Origin: Desmodesmus armatus
Lineage: Eukaryota > Chlorophyta > Chlorophyceae > Sphaeropleales > Scenedesmaceae
DNA: 64,000 bases
Reading direction: 5' to 3'
NCBI GenBank assembly: GCA_007449985.2
Contig: VIIQ02000741.1
Span: 1-64,000 of the forward strand
How positions within the stretch are numbered: position 1 is the stretch's first letter; every line of letters begins with the position of its first letter. Of the stretch, positions 39,176 through 51,700 are shown in pieces. The translations under genes and the position numbers were made by a program. The notes under the pieces were generated by a model, which saw only the letters and a list, made by a program, of their open reading frames with translations, made no database searches and was not told where the DNA came from.

Positions 39176-39777
39176 TTTTGATACATTGGTTGTAGCTTGG
39201 CTCATTGCACACAAGACATGGAGCACATTTGGCATCACTGCCAATCATTGGCAACATGTCCCTTCAACTCATTCAGCTTCAAGCTGAGGCTCATGAGGCC
39301 CATAGGATGCATTCCATGTCATGACAGCCACTGCCAGTGGCCCTGAATGTGCATGTGTCTGTATATGTGCATGTCTTGCATCATCACTTTGCCCAGTGTG
39401 ATGGAGGCTAGTTGTTATAGGGTGCGTGCGTGCCCTGCAGGGCGTGCGCAGAAAAGGTAACCTGCAGTGCAAACAATGCTTGAAGGTATTGTCCACTGAG
39501 CAACAGCACTGAACAGGATCAAATCTTGAAATAAACACCTGGACGATTGAAAGCGGTTGAAACACAATTACTGTCTTGCACAAGGAGACAATTTGGCCCT
39601 TGCGTCCGCCAGTCGGCCTTCCGCCGACAATCCTCGCGGGCCTTCGGCCGATGTGTCCGAGGTTGCACAGTGGAAGAAGCTGTGAAGCAAAAGCAACTTA
39701 AAGCCAGAGCAGAAAATTTTTGTTGATCCATTTTGTGCGGTTGTGTGCTTGCCTGCGATACCCCCACCTTTCATGCA
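39176..39777. other. Intergenic region upstream of F-box gene A
   Basis: No exon-like frame. It should hold the promoter of copy A. It does not resemble the duplicated promoter segment found before copy B and M4. A palindrome-like GGCCTTCGGCCG and a neighbouring CCTTCCGCC repeat lie near 39610-39650. Confidence 0.4.
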
Positions 39778-42700
39778 ATGATGAACGCAGCTGACCAAAC
39801 CACCACACAGACAGCAACCCTGCCAGCGGAGTGCTGGCGCCAAGTACTGCAGCTGTTGGGCCCTAAAGATCATGCACGCCTCAGCTGCTGCTGCTGTCTG
39901 ATAGCGCAGCTATGCGCAGAGCGTGACTTTCAAGGCATGTGGAGCAAGCTTCTGCTGCTGCATTTTGGGCAGGCGGTGCTGGATGACATTGCTGAGCAAG
40001 CAGCAGGTGAGCTTGACTGCATGTGTGAGTGCTATAGGCCCTTCAAGCAACATTTCAACAGGCCAGGAGGTCTGCATACCATTCACTCAACTGCTCCATG
40101 CGATGCAAATTGAGGGCACAGTCTGGGTGCATGGCAATACCACCGTGCGCACCATGCCGCACCAAGCCTATCAACATGCAACCTGAACTGGTGCCGCTAC
40201 CCACACATGGCTGACGTCGGTCATATTGGAGTGTGGTTCTGCTGCAACAGATGGCTTCCCAGAAGTGCTGAACCCAACAGGCCCCAACTACAAGAAGGCA
40301 TATGGGCTTCTCAAGCAGCACTGGCTGCGGTCTCCTGCTGGTGGCTGGAATGCAAGCTTCACCTCACTCGACCGCGTCCCGTTGGCAACAGGTGGCTACC
40401 AGTACCAGGCTGTAAGTCCAATGACACCGCTCAGTCTCAGAGTCAGTGGATCGCTTAGTGGTCCGGTTTAGCAAAAGGTTGGCTTTCAGAGGCTGGCTGG
40501 GCCAGGCCCAACATGCATAAGCCATTTGCATCAAGTTCTGCAGACAGGCTATGGCCCATCAGCAAGGGCCTGATGTGACAGCAAATGGCATCTCAGAGGC
40601 TGGTAGCAGTAACGGCGTATGTTACAGGGTTTTATGCTTGCCAATGGAACGGTTCAAAGCCGCTGTTACCACACGGCACTTTGATGGCGGTGTGCTGCAG
40701 CCAGCACTGGCCTTTTTACACACAAGGGGCTTGACAAGCAATGCTTGTCAGTGTTGCACTGCTGAGTCAGACACTGGCCTGTCCATGCACATTCATGATG
40801 GGTGTGCTTGCGTCACTCAGGAGCTGCCCACCAGTCCACTTTTGCTGCAGGTCTAGCTTATCTGGGAGTGAGCTTAGTGAACCCAGTGTGATGTTTGTGC
40901 CACATAGCTGGCAGCTGTACTCAGTGATGTTTGTGACAGCTGTACAGTCACAATAGTCAGTGGTGCCGCCCCTGTGTTGTTCGTGCAGCCCCAAGTGGAA
41001 TCGCAGCTGCTAGACGATGCCACATATGGGCAGGTGCTGCAACTGGTGTTCAACAACGTCCGCATGCAGTACAAGACACGCATCCTAGGTGAGTGCAGCC
41101 GCAGTAGTACTGCCGTACGGCATGTCTATACGCATTTGTTCCTTGTCTCCAGGGGAGTACAAAAGGAGCCACATTAACTTTGCTGTAGGTCCTGGCATGT
41201 CCGACAAGCGGCTTGATGACTCGTGCAGTTCAACTCACTTCAGTCTCTAAATGTTTATATGATGTGGGCATCGGTTTCTGACACCGCTCGACATCATTGG
41301 GTGTCGGGTCGATGTCCGGCCACGCGATGATTCGATGGCAGACATCGGCCATGCCCGACATCGATATCTGTCGATGTCCTGACATGGTCCGATGTCCGAC
41401 ATCGGTGTCCGGCTGTGTCTGTCACCATCGTTAGCCTGCGCTGTTGGACATCGCGCCAAATGATCCCAGACATCGGTCAGCTGTGCCAGGCTTTTCTGCT
41501 TATTGTGATCGCACTACTTGCCTGCTTTCATGTCAAACCTTCATTCAGCTGGGTGGCTACATAGGCAGAAATGGCTGACAAGCATGGCTGCAAGCAAGGT
41601 CGATGCTGCTGCAAACCAATGCCAGGTAGTGCTGCTACCTTCTGTAAGTCAACAGCGTTCATGAGACAACTTTGCAACAGCTGCCAGCATCAACGTTCAT
41701 GGGAATTAAAGAATGCACATGCCAGCATCCAGATGTCCATGGGGCTGCGCACCAACACCCCACTTGTCGCCACTGGCAGGCGGCTCTAGGACCGACAAGT
41801 TTGTCGTACACAGGCAAGCCAGACATGCCAGCCTGGTTGTGGAGCATGACAACAAGCTAGCTGGATGGCGCACCACAAACACAAAAAGCCGAGTAGCTCT
41901 TGCCGGCAGCCCCTGCATGCGGCATGCCCCTATACTGTGCACACTCCAACGTGTGACATGTTCCGAACAGTGCAGTGGGAGCTGGTGACAGGGCAAGACA
42001 GCATCAAGGAGGGCAGCTGGCCAACTTCTGACCTGATGTCAGTAGCACTAGCACGCACAATCCACAATTCCAATTGCACACACAGATGAGGCATCCCACC
42101 ATCACAACCCAGCAGAGTTTTTGCACAAAACAAGCGGCGTTGCAGCAGCCTTTGTACGCAACTGCATCATTGAGTGATCATGCACACTTGTCAAGAGCCT
42201 GCACGCGTCCTTATAGATATAAGTTGAGGCCATATGGTCCCCTGCCAACCGTCGCAAGTTGAACTCCCATCATATGCACATGCCACCACATCATGTGCCA
42301 GCACGCAGTGCGCAGGGCGGTAGCAATGCAAGCGAGCTGTAGAACACAAGCACCGAGCGATTTCAGCAACGTAGCCGGCAGAGGTGTCCAAGAGCCAGGG
42401 TGTACTGAAAAAACGCTCAGCCTTCAAGAAGTATTACACCAGTGGTGTGCCCCCCTCATGAACAGGCATTCGCTGCCGTTGTGATGCACCCTTCTCCCAC
42501 CATGACCATGCCATAGCAAAGGATCTGTCAATATGCTGCGCACATGTGCGCCACCCAGCCCAACAAATGACCCTGACCTGAACACTGTAGTCAGCAGCAT
42601 GGCCATGGTACAGCTCTCATGCTTGTGCTTGTAGCCTTGTGCCACCTGCATGCCCCTCTCCTTCATATCGTTGCCACTTGGCGCCATTCTCTTGCAGCTA

Positions 42701-43075
42701 AGCATAGCCATCCAGTTTCATCCTGGACGTTCTCCGCCTTGGACTGAATCTGAGGAGGGACCAACTCTTGCTGAAGCGTGCGCATCATGTTGTCCTCACG
42801 TGTGCTGCACTTGCCACCCTTTGCAGTCTTCCTGCCCAGGAAGCACCTGGTGATCTGCGCCAATACCAGCATGCACATCACGTGCCGTCAGTGATGTGAA
42901 GTGCAGCAGTGTTTGTCCGCTGCGTTGTGCTGGGTACCGTTCACCATGCCAGCCAACAGCACGCATACAAGAATACTGTAGTAGCGCTGACGCCGCCGCA
43001 CATGCAGCAAGCGTTAGTGCCGATTTGTGCTGTTGTTACCCGTGCTTGGCGCCACTGCCTATCTCGTGGCGTGGG

Positions 43076-43111
<36 letters not shown>

Positions 43112-46100
43112 TTATCCTGCTGTCTGCTGTGCTGTGTAGCAGGGGGTGCACCCCCTGAGGTGTGACAAGAAAATGCACCTGTGCTAGCAGAACCTTGATA
43201 CCGTACCTTGTGTCGCTGCTGCGTCCGTCATGATGCACAGCAGTGTTTCATGTCTGTGGAATTCTTGTGCTCAGCTCTCTGCAGTTCATAACATGCTGAC
43301 TTCCAAAAGAAGAAGAAGGGGTCTGACTTCCACACTGTCAGCTGGGCTGACTGGGTCATCGTCCTGCAAGCAAAGCACAAGGCATGCCTAAGCAGCAGAG
43401 TAGTTCATGCATGAGAGTGTTACATGCGGCAGAAGGGCTGACATATGTAATGGGCTCTTGCGGTGAACTGCGACACCAAGCCAGCTCAACTGGTGTGGAG
43501 TATGGTGCTCCCTGTGCTCTCTTGCACATGTCCGCAGGCTGCTGCTGCAGCTGCTGCCTCACCATGTGGCGACTTGCTTTTCTTCATTTGGTCGTCATTA
43601 TGCCAAGTCTCGCCAGCATGCTGAACAGCCCAAAGCAGTCGGGTCCACCCGCACAACAACAGGAGGGCGGGACCTGTGATGTCCTCTGTTGATTTCTGCT
43701 GACACCGTCCGCTGCCTCTACAGAATGGTTGATTGTTGCATTCAAATGCTGAATATGAGCGTAGTAGCAAGTGCTGCACAGCCTGAGCTGCTGCTGGCTG
43801 GCTTGCAGGCATACTGCTGCTGAAGAAAGGATTGGGCTTGTAGAGACACTCGAGGTCTTGATTGTTGTCAGAAACGTATGAATTGACCATACGAAAGACG
43901 ATTTGCTTTTGAGCGTCCTTGAGGGCTGGAAGCCTCTAGCAAACTCGGAAGTGCGATTGATGTTGCTCTGCTGCTTCCCCAATAGCGACTGACTGGATCA
44001 AGAAGCCTTGAAATGGATTTAAAATGTATTATACAAAGTCTTTAGACCATGTACAACCCGGTCAACCAGCAGTATACCGCATTGCCAGGTTCCGCGCCAT
44101 GTTGTTGACTACAGTTGTTGCATGCTCAAACACGTCGCTGTGATCATAACATACTGTGACTATGCATAATTGGGCTCGTAGATAGTCACATGGCCAAAAG
44201 CCGTCCAGTGCCGCAACCATCTTGATGTGATCACAGCTGGCCAGCTGATCAGTGGATGGCCGTGTCCAGTACGTAGCCGTGTTCGAGGTTGGGGTTTGTG
44301 ACGCTGCTATATTCTCATGAGGTTGATATCGAGCAATGACACGACTATGAGCAGCTCAATGCCACCGCAGGACATCTGAGCTCATGTTCCCCGTTTTTTG
44401 GGGGGGAGGGGGGGGGGAGAGGGGGGGGGGGGCTCCATACAGACCCCCTGAGAACCAGAAGGTAGTGTGTGAGGGTTGACCAACCCCCCTTACTCCCGCT
44501 TCCCATCCATGTGGTTCAGGTATGAGGGTAGTGCTGTGCCACAGCACGGTACTGTGGCAGCAACTATGCTAGGCAGGTAAGGGTCTGCCCCGCCCAGGGT
44601 CCAAGTGGTCTTTTGGCGGGTGAAGGGGCCCAGCTAGCCTATAGCTGGACAACACCTCTTTGCTATACTCTGCATAAGGAAGCATTTGCAGAGGACACAC
44701 AGCGCAACGTGATCCGTACCATCGTCCCAAGTTGGTTGCCACTGCCTAGTACGGGCGGGGCATGGCGACTTTTTTGCTGAATGACCTGGCGCACAGGGCA
44801 TCAAAAGCAGTCTTGGGGGCAGCTACATGTGTCGGACAGAAGAACCACTTGCTGATGCCTGTACAATGTCGAGCTGTGTCACGCCTGGCCCAACCGCAGG
44901 GTGATGATCTGTTGGCACCTTGCAGTTTGGAAGGGTGCAGTCACTGCCAGGCACGGTGCCACCATTGCCATGCACCTCGACAAGCTCCATCACACACACC
45001 ATTCTCTAGCACAGTTGCACAGCCATTTGAGGTCAAAAGCCCTTTCTAAGCTCACAATCATGGGCAATCGATGTCAGTCATCAGCACCGTCGGTGTCGGG
45101 CATGGGGGCATCGGTCGATGTCCGACACCGGTGTCGGTCACCGCGAGCCACCGCTCGGTGTCCAGCTACGCTCAAGCCGATGTCTCGTCGGTGTCAAACA
45201 TCGATGATGTCGGACATCGATGGGACATCGGCGACATCCATATTCAATATTTTAGAGACTGAGGCTTCCCAAGTGGAAACATCCCCCCATTATGGCATGC
45301 TTTGTCCCTTCACAATTCGCAGGTGTCCCCCCTGGCATGTATGAGGTGTGCTGGCTGCTGTCCTACCAGCCCGACAACAGCAATGGGACAGGCATGGTCA
45401 ATATCACAGCTTCAGCCAACCCGGCCAATCCTGTAGATGACAGCAATGCAGCACAAGAAGAAGTTGACACGGAATCATGGCTTGCAGCCGCTTTTGAGAG
45501 GGAGGAGCTCCGCTCGTCGGGGAGGGGCTGGGCTGCTCTTGGAAACAGGTTTGTTTTGCAAAACCAATGGCAAGTTTGCAGCAGTCTTTGGGGGGCCTTG
45601 AACTTGCCTGGCCTTGCCAGTTGAACGCGATGCAGTGACTGCTGATTGCTGCAATGTCCCTCAAGGCATCCACCGTGTTGGTTACTGCCTGCAACCGCAC
45701 AAATAGTGTAGCCAGGCTGTCAGGTGCAGTCACTGCTGTCAAGCTGAGCTTGAAGCTACGGCTCTTGGACTTCCCTTTGTGTGGGTGCATGCACTGTTGG
45801 CCCAACAGCCTGGCAGACTGTCCCAAATGCGTTCTTATTCATTGTAGGCATGTGAAGCATCATGATGGGTCGCTCAAGGCAAACTACCTCTGCAATGTGT
45901 CATGACGACCCTGCCAGGTTCATGGCCTACTCCAACAAAGGCAACTCTCTCCAGCAGGGCTTTGTGGAGGCACTGGCAAGCAGCGCTGCAGCACCAAGGG
46001 CAACCTGGTGGTGGTGGCCAGGAGCCACGGATTGGAGGAGGCTGTCAGGTGGGCTTAAATGAATATCGACTGATAAGCCCCACAGTGGGCACCCCCCCCC

Positions 46101-46129
46101 CCCCAACCCCCCCCTTTACCAAGGGGGGG

Positions 46130-46165
<36 letters not shown>

Positions 46166-47069
46166 ACCCCCCCCCCCCCCCCCCCCCCCCCACCCAGTTG
46201 CCCCCTTGTGCACCTTGGGGGGACTACGCCCCCCCAAGCCCCCCCCGTTGCCAACCCCTGGCAGGGGGGCTGCACGCCCCCGGGCCCCCCCGCTCTAAAC
46301 CCTAACGGGATCACCTCAGCCTAAACATGTAAACCCCAGCCCCCCCCCCCCCCTGACCCCCTCTATGCTGCGCAGAGCCGCTAAGCGTTGCGGGCCGTTC
46401 CTCCGGATGACGTTCCATCTGCCCTTCCAAATATTTGAAACTCGTTGCAGCAAATGGGCAATGCAGTAGAGGATGGCAGTAGTAGTGTGCATTAGGGGTG
46501 CCCAGCCGTGGACCCTGTTCACCTTGATCGTGATGCTGGGACTGTGTTGTGGGCGGTGCGGGTGTGGGTGTGGTTGGTGGACAATGTTGGACAAGCTGTT
46601 TTGCATGCATCGTGGTAGGACGCCTCATGCACGCCGTTTCGACAGCTATCTGTGCTATGTGTGTTCAACATCGGATGGGACCAAGGTTGGCAGGCATATA
46701 ACAAACGGCTCATTGGCCGTGCATGCATGACCGTCACTGCTCTGAGCTGGGCTGAGTAGGGGCGCACGCGTCATAACCAGGGCTCCAATCATGACTCTGG
46801 CAATCATTACGACCAGGCCTGTCACTGCTGCACGCTGTCATGCCACAGGTGGCTTTTTGAAGGTACCAAAGCTCAGCACAGTCAGCTTGGAGTTTGACTG
46901 GTGTGTGCGCTCCATGTCAGCCACCATCAAATTTGTTCGCGTGGAGTTGAGGCCGCTGGACATTGAGAACAACAAGCAAGATCGGGCCAAATGGAAGGCG
47001 GAGTGTGCCCGCTGGGATGAACTCCTGCCCAAGCCGACTTGCCACGGCTATCGCAGCCGCCGCTCCTAG
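39778..47069 (+). CDS. F-box protein, copy A (phloem-protein-2-like C-terminus)
   Basis: Probably a substrate receptor of an SCF ubiquitin ligase (family knowledge); target unknown. Six exons with agreeing phases: 39778-40006, 40251-40411, 40989-41088, 45323-45548, 45918-46048 and 46849-47069, about 355 aa. The F-box is at residues 15-65 (LPAECWRQVLQLLGPKDHAR and the CCC..AQLCAE and MWSKLLLLHFG pattern). Later exons carry LNPTGPNYKKAY, LRSPAGGWNASFTS, GVPPGMYEVCWLLSYQP and a last block VSLEFDWCVRSMSAT followed by FVRVELRPL. That last block resembles the end of PP2 domains, so F-box/PP2 is my best guess. The frame is intact and all introns are GT-AG. An in-frame ATG also exists at 39733; I chose the ATG pair at 39778 because homology to copy B starts there. 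Intron 3 is 4.2 kb because of an inserted element. Copy B has the same exon pattern. Confidence 0.75.
41264..41420. repeat. Left subterminal array of GATGTC/GACATC motifs
   Basis: At least ten copies of GATGTC, GACATC or CGGTGTCGG variants occur in about 160 bases in both orientations, many forming short palindromes such as GATGTCCGACATC. Subterminal motif arrays of this kind are typical transposase binding sites in several DNA transposon superfamilies. Confidence 0.75.
43076..43113 (+). repeat. CTG triplet run
   Basis: About eleven consecutive CTG triplets inside the inserted element, followed by a short T run. No coding context is recognised. Confidence 0.85.
44398..44432. repeat. Poly-G tract
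   Basis: Runs of G interrupted by single A bases, inside the inserted element and after a short TTTTTT run. It has no assigned role. Confidence 0.8.
45064..45240. repeat. Right subterminal array of GATGTC/GACATC motifs
   Basis: Counterpart of the left array: many GATGTC, GACATC, ACACCGGTGT and CATCGATG words in both orientations over about 175 bases, ending next to the right inverted repeat. Confidence 0.75.
46090..46345. repeat. Poly-C tracts and G/C hairpin array in intron 5 of F-box gene A
   Basis: Very long C runs around 46133-46191 alternate with hairpin units of the form G(6)..CTGCC(n) and G(6)ACTACGC(6), with three or more units to about 46290 and another C run at 46340. It lies wholly within an intron. 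The composition resembles the array at 35221-35325. Run lengths are probably not exact. Confidence 0.85.
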
Positions 47070-47989
47070 GTGTCTGGCAAGCTGTGGGCCAAATGTTCCT
47101 TGACCTGCTGTGCAGAAAGCCATCGTGGCTGACTATGGTAGTCAGGGCAGTGCCTGCCTACAGGGCAGGTTGCATCCAAATTGACCCCACGATCCGGATG
47201 GATAGTCTGACATGCTTCAACTGCACCACGCCTCTGTCAGATGCTTCCAGGGATTTGTGTCCTGTGGGGTTCTCTGGACTGGCAGGAACCCTGTCCAGTG
47301 GTTGTGTTGCTCCGAGCATGATTTGATGATGCAATCCCCAAGCCCTGATCTCTGAATGATCTCGAGCACATGAGTAGGTTGCTGCCCTGACATGCTGTGC
47401 TGGCCAAGTGGCTTAGCGAGCCCAGGCCAGGGTGTTACGCCCAGCCCTGAAAAGCAACCCCTTGTGTTATTGCTCCCTGCAGTGGCAGAGCGTGCACATC
47501 AAATGGTGCATTGAGCATTGCCTTGGTGTGATGTGTGATGCGCTTCAAGCGTTGAACGTGGGTTACCAGCTGGCTGGTGCAACTGTACAAGTCAGCGATT
47601 GCCTACTGAGTGGCTGGCTATGCGTCCCGCAAAGCACCTGCAAGGCCTCCGCAGCTGTTGTGCAGTTGTGCATGTTTCATAATGGCTGGAAACCACCAGA
47701 GGCAGCGGCCCTGTTGCTGTGGTCAGCCTTGTTCAGAGTGGGCGTTAGCGCTGTGTCTTCAGCTGGTGACCTGATATTCTCGCAATGGGCCGTGCCACGT
47801 TATCAGTGTGTAACAAAAATTTGTCTTGCCTGCCCAGGTGATGTATGGTTACCCCACTGCATCACACACTCACCACACACTCTTTCATGAACCACCCAGC
47901 CTGGCAGGCTGCGATGCATTTACACACGGTTGCATCATGTTGCATCATGTTGCTGACAGATATTTTCGACGTCGAGTCGATGGTCGATA
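47070..47989. other. 3' flank of F-box gene A, duplicated after copy B
   Basis: This region parallels 51748-52329 after copy B: shared words include GTTGTGTTGCTCCGAGCATG (47302 and 52003) and CATGAACCACCCAGCCTGGC (47887 and 52213). A TGTAA at 47809-47813 is matched by TGTAA at 52105-52109 in conserved context and could be a shared polyadenylation signal, though it is over 350 bases past either stop. No coding frame is recognised. Confidence 0.45.
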
Positions 47990-48700
47990 AAACGTTCCGA
48001 TGCTGTCTCCGTCATTTCGGCTTCAGGCGCGGTTCTCAACTGACGGATTCAAATCGGCCGAGGCGGTTGAAGCGCTGAACCAACAACATAAACGTGTTCT
48101 TGATATACGCTAAGTTTATTAGTCGCATATCTGCAGCGGGAAACACACGCGCCCCCAGACGGCAACAACAGCAGCAACACAGCAACAGCAACAGCAACAG
48201 CACTGCTGCGCATAGAGAACACCAATTCATGGCCGGCGCCGACGATACCAGGTCCAACCAAACGTATGACTGATGTTTGAAAACAACTTAGGTCCTGTTG
48301 AGCCGACAAGGCTTTTTGGGCTCATGGTGAGCAGACGCCTCAATCTGCCTTGCAGCTGCATGGATGATGTGCGCTGCCCCATGTCAGGTTATCAAGTGTC
48401 GTTTTGTGCATGTTTTGTTGGCATCAGCTGATCGGCATCTGCATGCTCCTGCTCCTGTACACACTTCCCACATTGCTGTGCACCCCTACCCAAGTCGCGT
48501 ACCTCCCGCCGTGCTGCTGTGCCGTCTGCAGGTAGTGCAGTGATCTGACAGCAGCACCCCAGCAGCGCTGCTTACTCTCAGCCTGTAGCCAGCAGCATGA
48601 ATGACAGCGCAGCACCCAACGTGAAACGGGTCAATGCTTCTCCTGCACTGATGTCAGCAGCAGAGGACAAGCCACCCAGCAGACCTGTACTGAACATCCC
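47990..48700 (+). repeat. Duplicated promoter plus N-terminal-exon segment, copy 1 (before F-box copy B)
   Basis: Colinear with 52330-53045. Shared blocks include CCGTCATTTCGGCTTC, TCAAATCGGCCGAGGCGGTT, a CAACAG-rich stretch, GCTTACTCTCAGCCTGTAGC and then the first coding codons (AAPNV, ALMSAAEDK, PSRPVLN). The distance from the first block to the ATG is about 600 bases in both copies. The similarity stops at about 48695-48705, after the codons for PVLN. Confidence 0.85.
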
Positions 48701-51700
48701 CTGCCCATGGACACCCACCGCACATGCAGTCATGGATGGCGCTGACCAAACCACCACACAGACAGTGCTCTTCTCTCTGCCACCCCAGTGCTTGCACGCC
48801 ATACTGCAGTTGCTGGACCTCAAGGACTATGTATGCCTCAGCTGCTGTTGCCGTGTGTCAGCGCAGCTATGTGCGGAAGTCGCACCACAAAGCTTGTGGC
48901 GCCAGCTACTGCTGCAGCACTACGGACAGGAGGTGGTTTATGAAATCGCTGAGCCAGCAGCAGGTGACCTTGACCAACATGCGAATGCCTGCACGTCTGA
49001 CACTGACCCAACTGCAAAGTGACTGGAAAAATATCAGGGCAAGCAATTGCTTGCTGCATGCCAGCCCTGCCATTTCACATCCTTGAAACCTATTGCCACG
49101 CACTGAACGTCACAGCATTGACAGACATTGCTGCTGGCATGCCGGCAGATCATGATGTAATCTTTTTGGCTAGCTGTACAATGTCACATTGGAGTCAATG
49201 ACTATATTGTGTGGGACTGTTGGTGCAGACGGCCTGCCAAACGGGTTGAACCCACCAGGCCCCAACTACAAGAAGATATACGAGAACCTCAAGCGTTGCA
49301 GGCTGCGGTCCCCTGCTGGCGACTGGAATGCAAGCTTCACCTCGTTTGACCGCATCCTATCAGCAACAGGCAACTACCAGCACCAGGCGGTAAGTCATGC
49401 CGTCATAGCATGATGATCGCTCCTTCTATCTTCTTAGCGCCGCTGTCCGAGCTACTGAAGGCTCAGCCCTCACAAGCTGGCTGAGCCAGGCCGCCAACGC
49501 GTCAGCAAATCCCCAAGCTCTGCAGACGGGGTGTGCCTTGGCCAGTGGCCTATTACCAAAAACCTGATGTGCCAGCAATTGGCATTTTGGAGGGTGATGT
49601 ATGTTGCAAGGTTTTCTCCTGGAAAGTTGCTCACTGAGCACTGGTCCCAGTGAGCACTGGGCCAGTGGTGCTTCACCGCTGGTACCACACGGCCCATTTG
49701 GAGGGTCGCTGCAGCCAGTGTTGGCCCTGCCACAAAGAAGGGACCTGACAAGCATGGATGCTTGGCTGTCACTGCAACGGCTGCATGCAGTGAACGTCCA
49801 TGATGGGTTTGCTTGTGTCTGGAGCTTCTCACTCAGTGACGGTGCAATTCGTTGCTGCAGATGCTGACTCAGCTTTACAGCCATGTACTACATAGTAGTA
49901 CACAGGTGTGCAGTGAGTCCATCCCGGGTGCAATCTTTGTGGCAGACAAAAACATTCTGTGGTGCCGACTGTGTGATTTGTGCATGCAGCCCCAGTTGGA
50001 GTCGCAGCTGCTGAGCGATGCCACATACGGGCGAGTGCTGCAAGTCGTGTTCAGCAACGTCCGCATGCAGTTCAAGACACGCATCATGGGTGAGTGCACT
50101 GCACTCAGGCACTGAGGCTCAGTGCCTGCACAGTGCTGTACAGCATACATGTATGGCATATGAACATCCTTGTTTCCTTCGCTTCATCAAGGTTACAAAC
50201 TGGGCCACTGTTACTGTTGCTGCAGCTGTTGACATGTAGGTTGTGATTTGCACAATACTACTTCTCATGCTTTGTCACCTCACTCCTTGTAGGTGTTCCC
50301 CCTGGCATGTACGAGGTGTGCTGGCTGCTGTCCTACCAGCCTACCACGAGCAATGGGACAGGCATGGTCAACATCACAGCTTCAGCCAAACCGGCAAAGC
50401 CTATTGACGATGATGCAGCCAAAGAGGACAAAGATGCAGCAGCACGGCTCTCGGCCGGTTCTGAGGGGGAGGGGCTCCGCTGGTTTAGAAGGGACGACCA
50501 GTGGCTTGCAGCCCAGCCTGTGACAGGAAACAGGTTTGTTTTGGCAGATAGCAGAAGTCACTGCATGTTGTGAAGTCGCCTGCCAGTGGCGGCCTCTTCA
50601 GACGCATAGGAGGTAGTTTAGGATCCGCTACAGTGCATTTGCATTTTGTTTGAACGTGGCCCAAGCCATTGCTGAGATTTTTGTTGTGGAGACGGGGGCC
50701 TGACCAATTGACTGCCAGTGTGGAGGCTTGCCAAGCCTCATCGGATGGGCTGGGGGCAAGGATGACGGTTTATCCGCCCAGGGATTCCGTGAAGGATGAA
50801 TGTGCTGCTGTTGTTGTTAGACAGGCTTACACAAAGTGCGGTAACCCTATCATTATTGTGCTGCTCCGGGGCTCTGTGTGTCGGTGCATACATCTTGGGT
50901 GGACTGCCGCACATGCGTTCCACTTCAAAGCAGACACAGGTCAGCAAACTCAAGCCCTTGAAGCACTCATGCAGCGTCCTTTGGTCACTGTCATCAGGGC
51001 ATGACACATGCTTAATGTGTACACGTGTCATATGCCCCTGTCAGGTTCATGACCTACTCCAACAAGGGCAGCTCTCTGCAGAAGGGCTTTGTGGAGGCAA
51101 TGGCTGCAGCGCCAAGGACAACCTGGTGGTGGTGGCCAGGAGCTACGTCGTGGAGGATGCTGTCAGGTAAGGTTGTCTAAAGGCACTGTTTCTCGGGGGA
51201 CTATCACCACAGCGGCTCCCCAAAGGATCGAAGGTGCCAACTTGTTGAGTCAACACGACCCAGTCAGGCTGTTGAATGCCGCAACTTGCTTCTTTCCATG
51301 CTGTCTCGGCAAAACAACGTGATGGTGTCCCACTAGTGGGGTCTTGTTGAGACCTCTGAAATTTTGATGTCGTAATTCTCGGAGAATCATAATCAGCATG
51401 TCCTCAATGGTTGACAAAGACTGGCTCCTTGCCAGCGCATGCATGACTGCCTCTGCACCCAAGCACGGGCCCCCCATGTGGCACATGCGGCAGCACGGTT
51501 GTAGGGAAGAACCCTGGTGATCCTGTTGAACAGTGCTGTCACTGCTGCACTCTGTCCTCCCCGGCACCTGGCAGGTGGCTTCCTGCAGGTGTCAGAGCTC
51601 AGCACAGTCAGCTTGGAGTTTGACTGGTGTGTGCGCTCCATGTCAGCCACACTCAAGTTCGTGCGCGTGGAGTTGAGGCAGCTGGACATTCAGAACAACA

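Larger units (their letters stand above)
41241..45261. mobile_element. ~4.0 kb terminal-inverted-repeat element in intron 3 of F-box gene A
   Basis: The left end starts CAGTCTCTAAA at 41241 and the right end is the exact reverse complement (TTTAGAGACTG, ending 45261), continuing as imperfect inverted repeats. Both ends have dense subterminal GATGTCGGACATCG-like motifs. The same intron in copy B is only about 200 bases and lacks this sequence, so it is an insertion. No clear target-site duplication was seen. Inside, one minus-strand frame near 43890-43490 (DAQKQIVFRMVNSYVSDNN) looks mildly coding, but I could not assemble a transposase. It may be non-autonomous or decayed. Confidence 0.72.

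Noticed and set aside
43486..43982. Possible transposase exon on the minus strand inside the TIR element
   Set aside because: One short coding-like stretch only; no catalytic motif or second exon could be connected.
47432..47890. 150-codon plus-strand frame between the F-box copies
   Set aside because: The matching region after copy B does not keep this frame, so it is non-coding flank.
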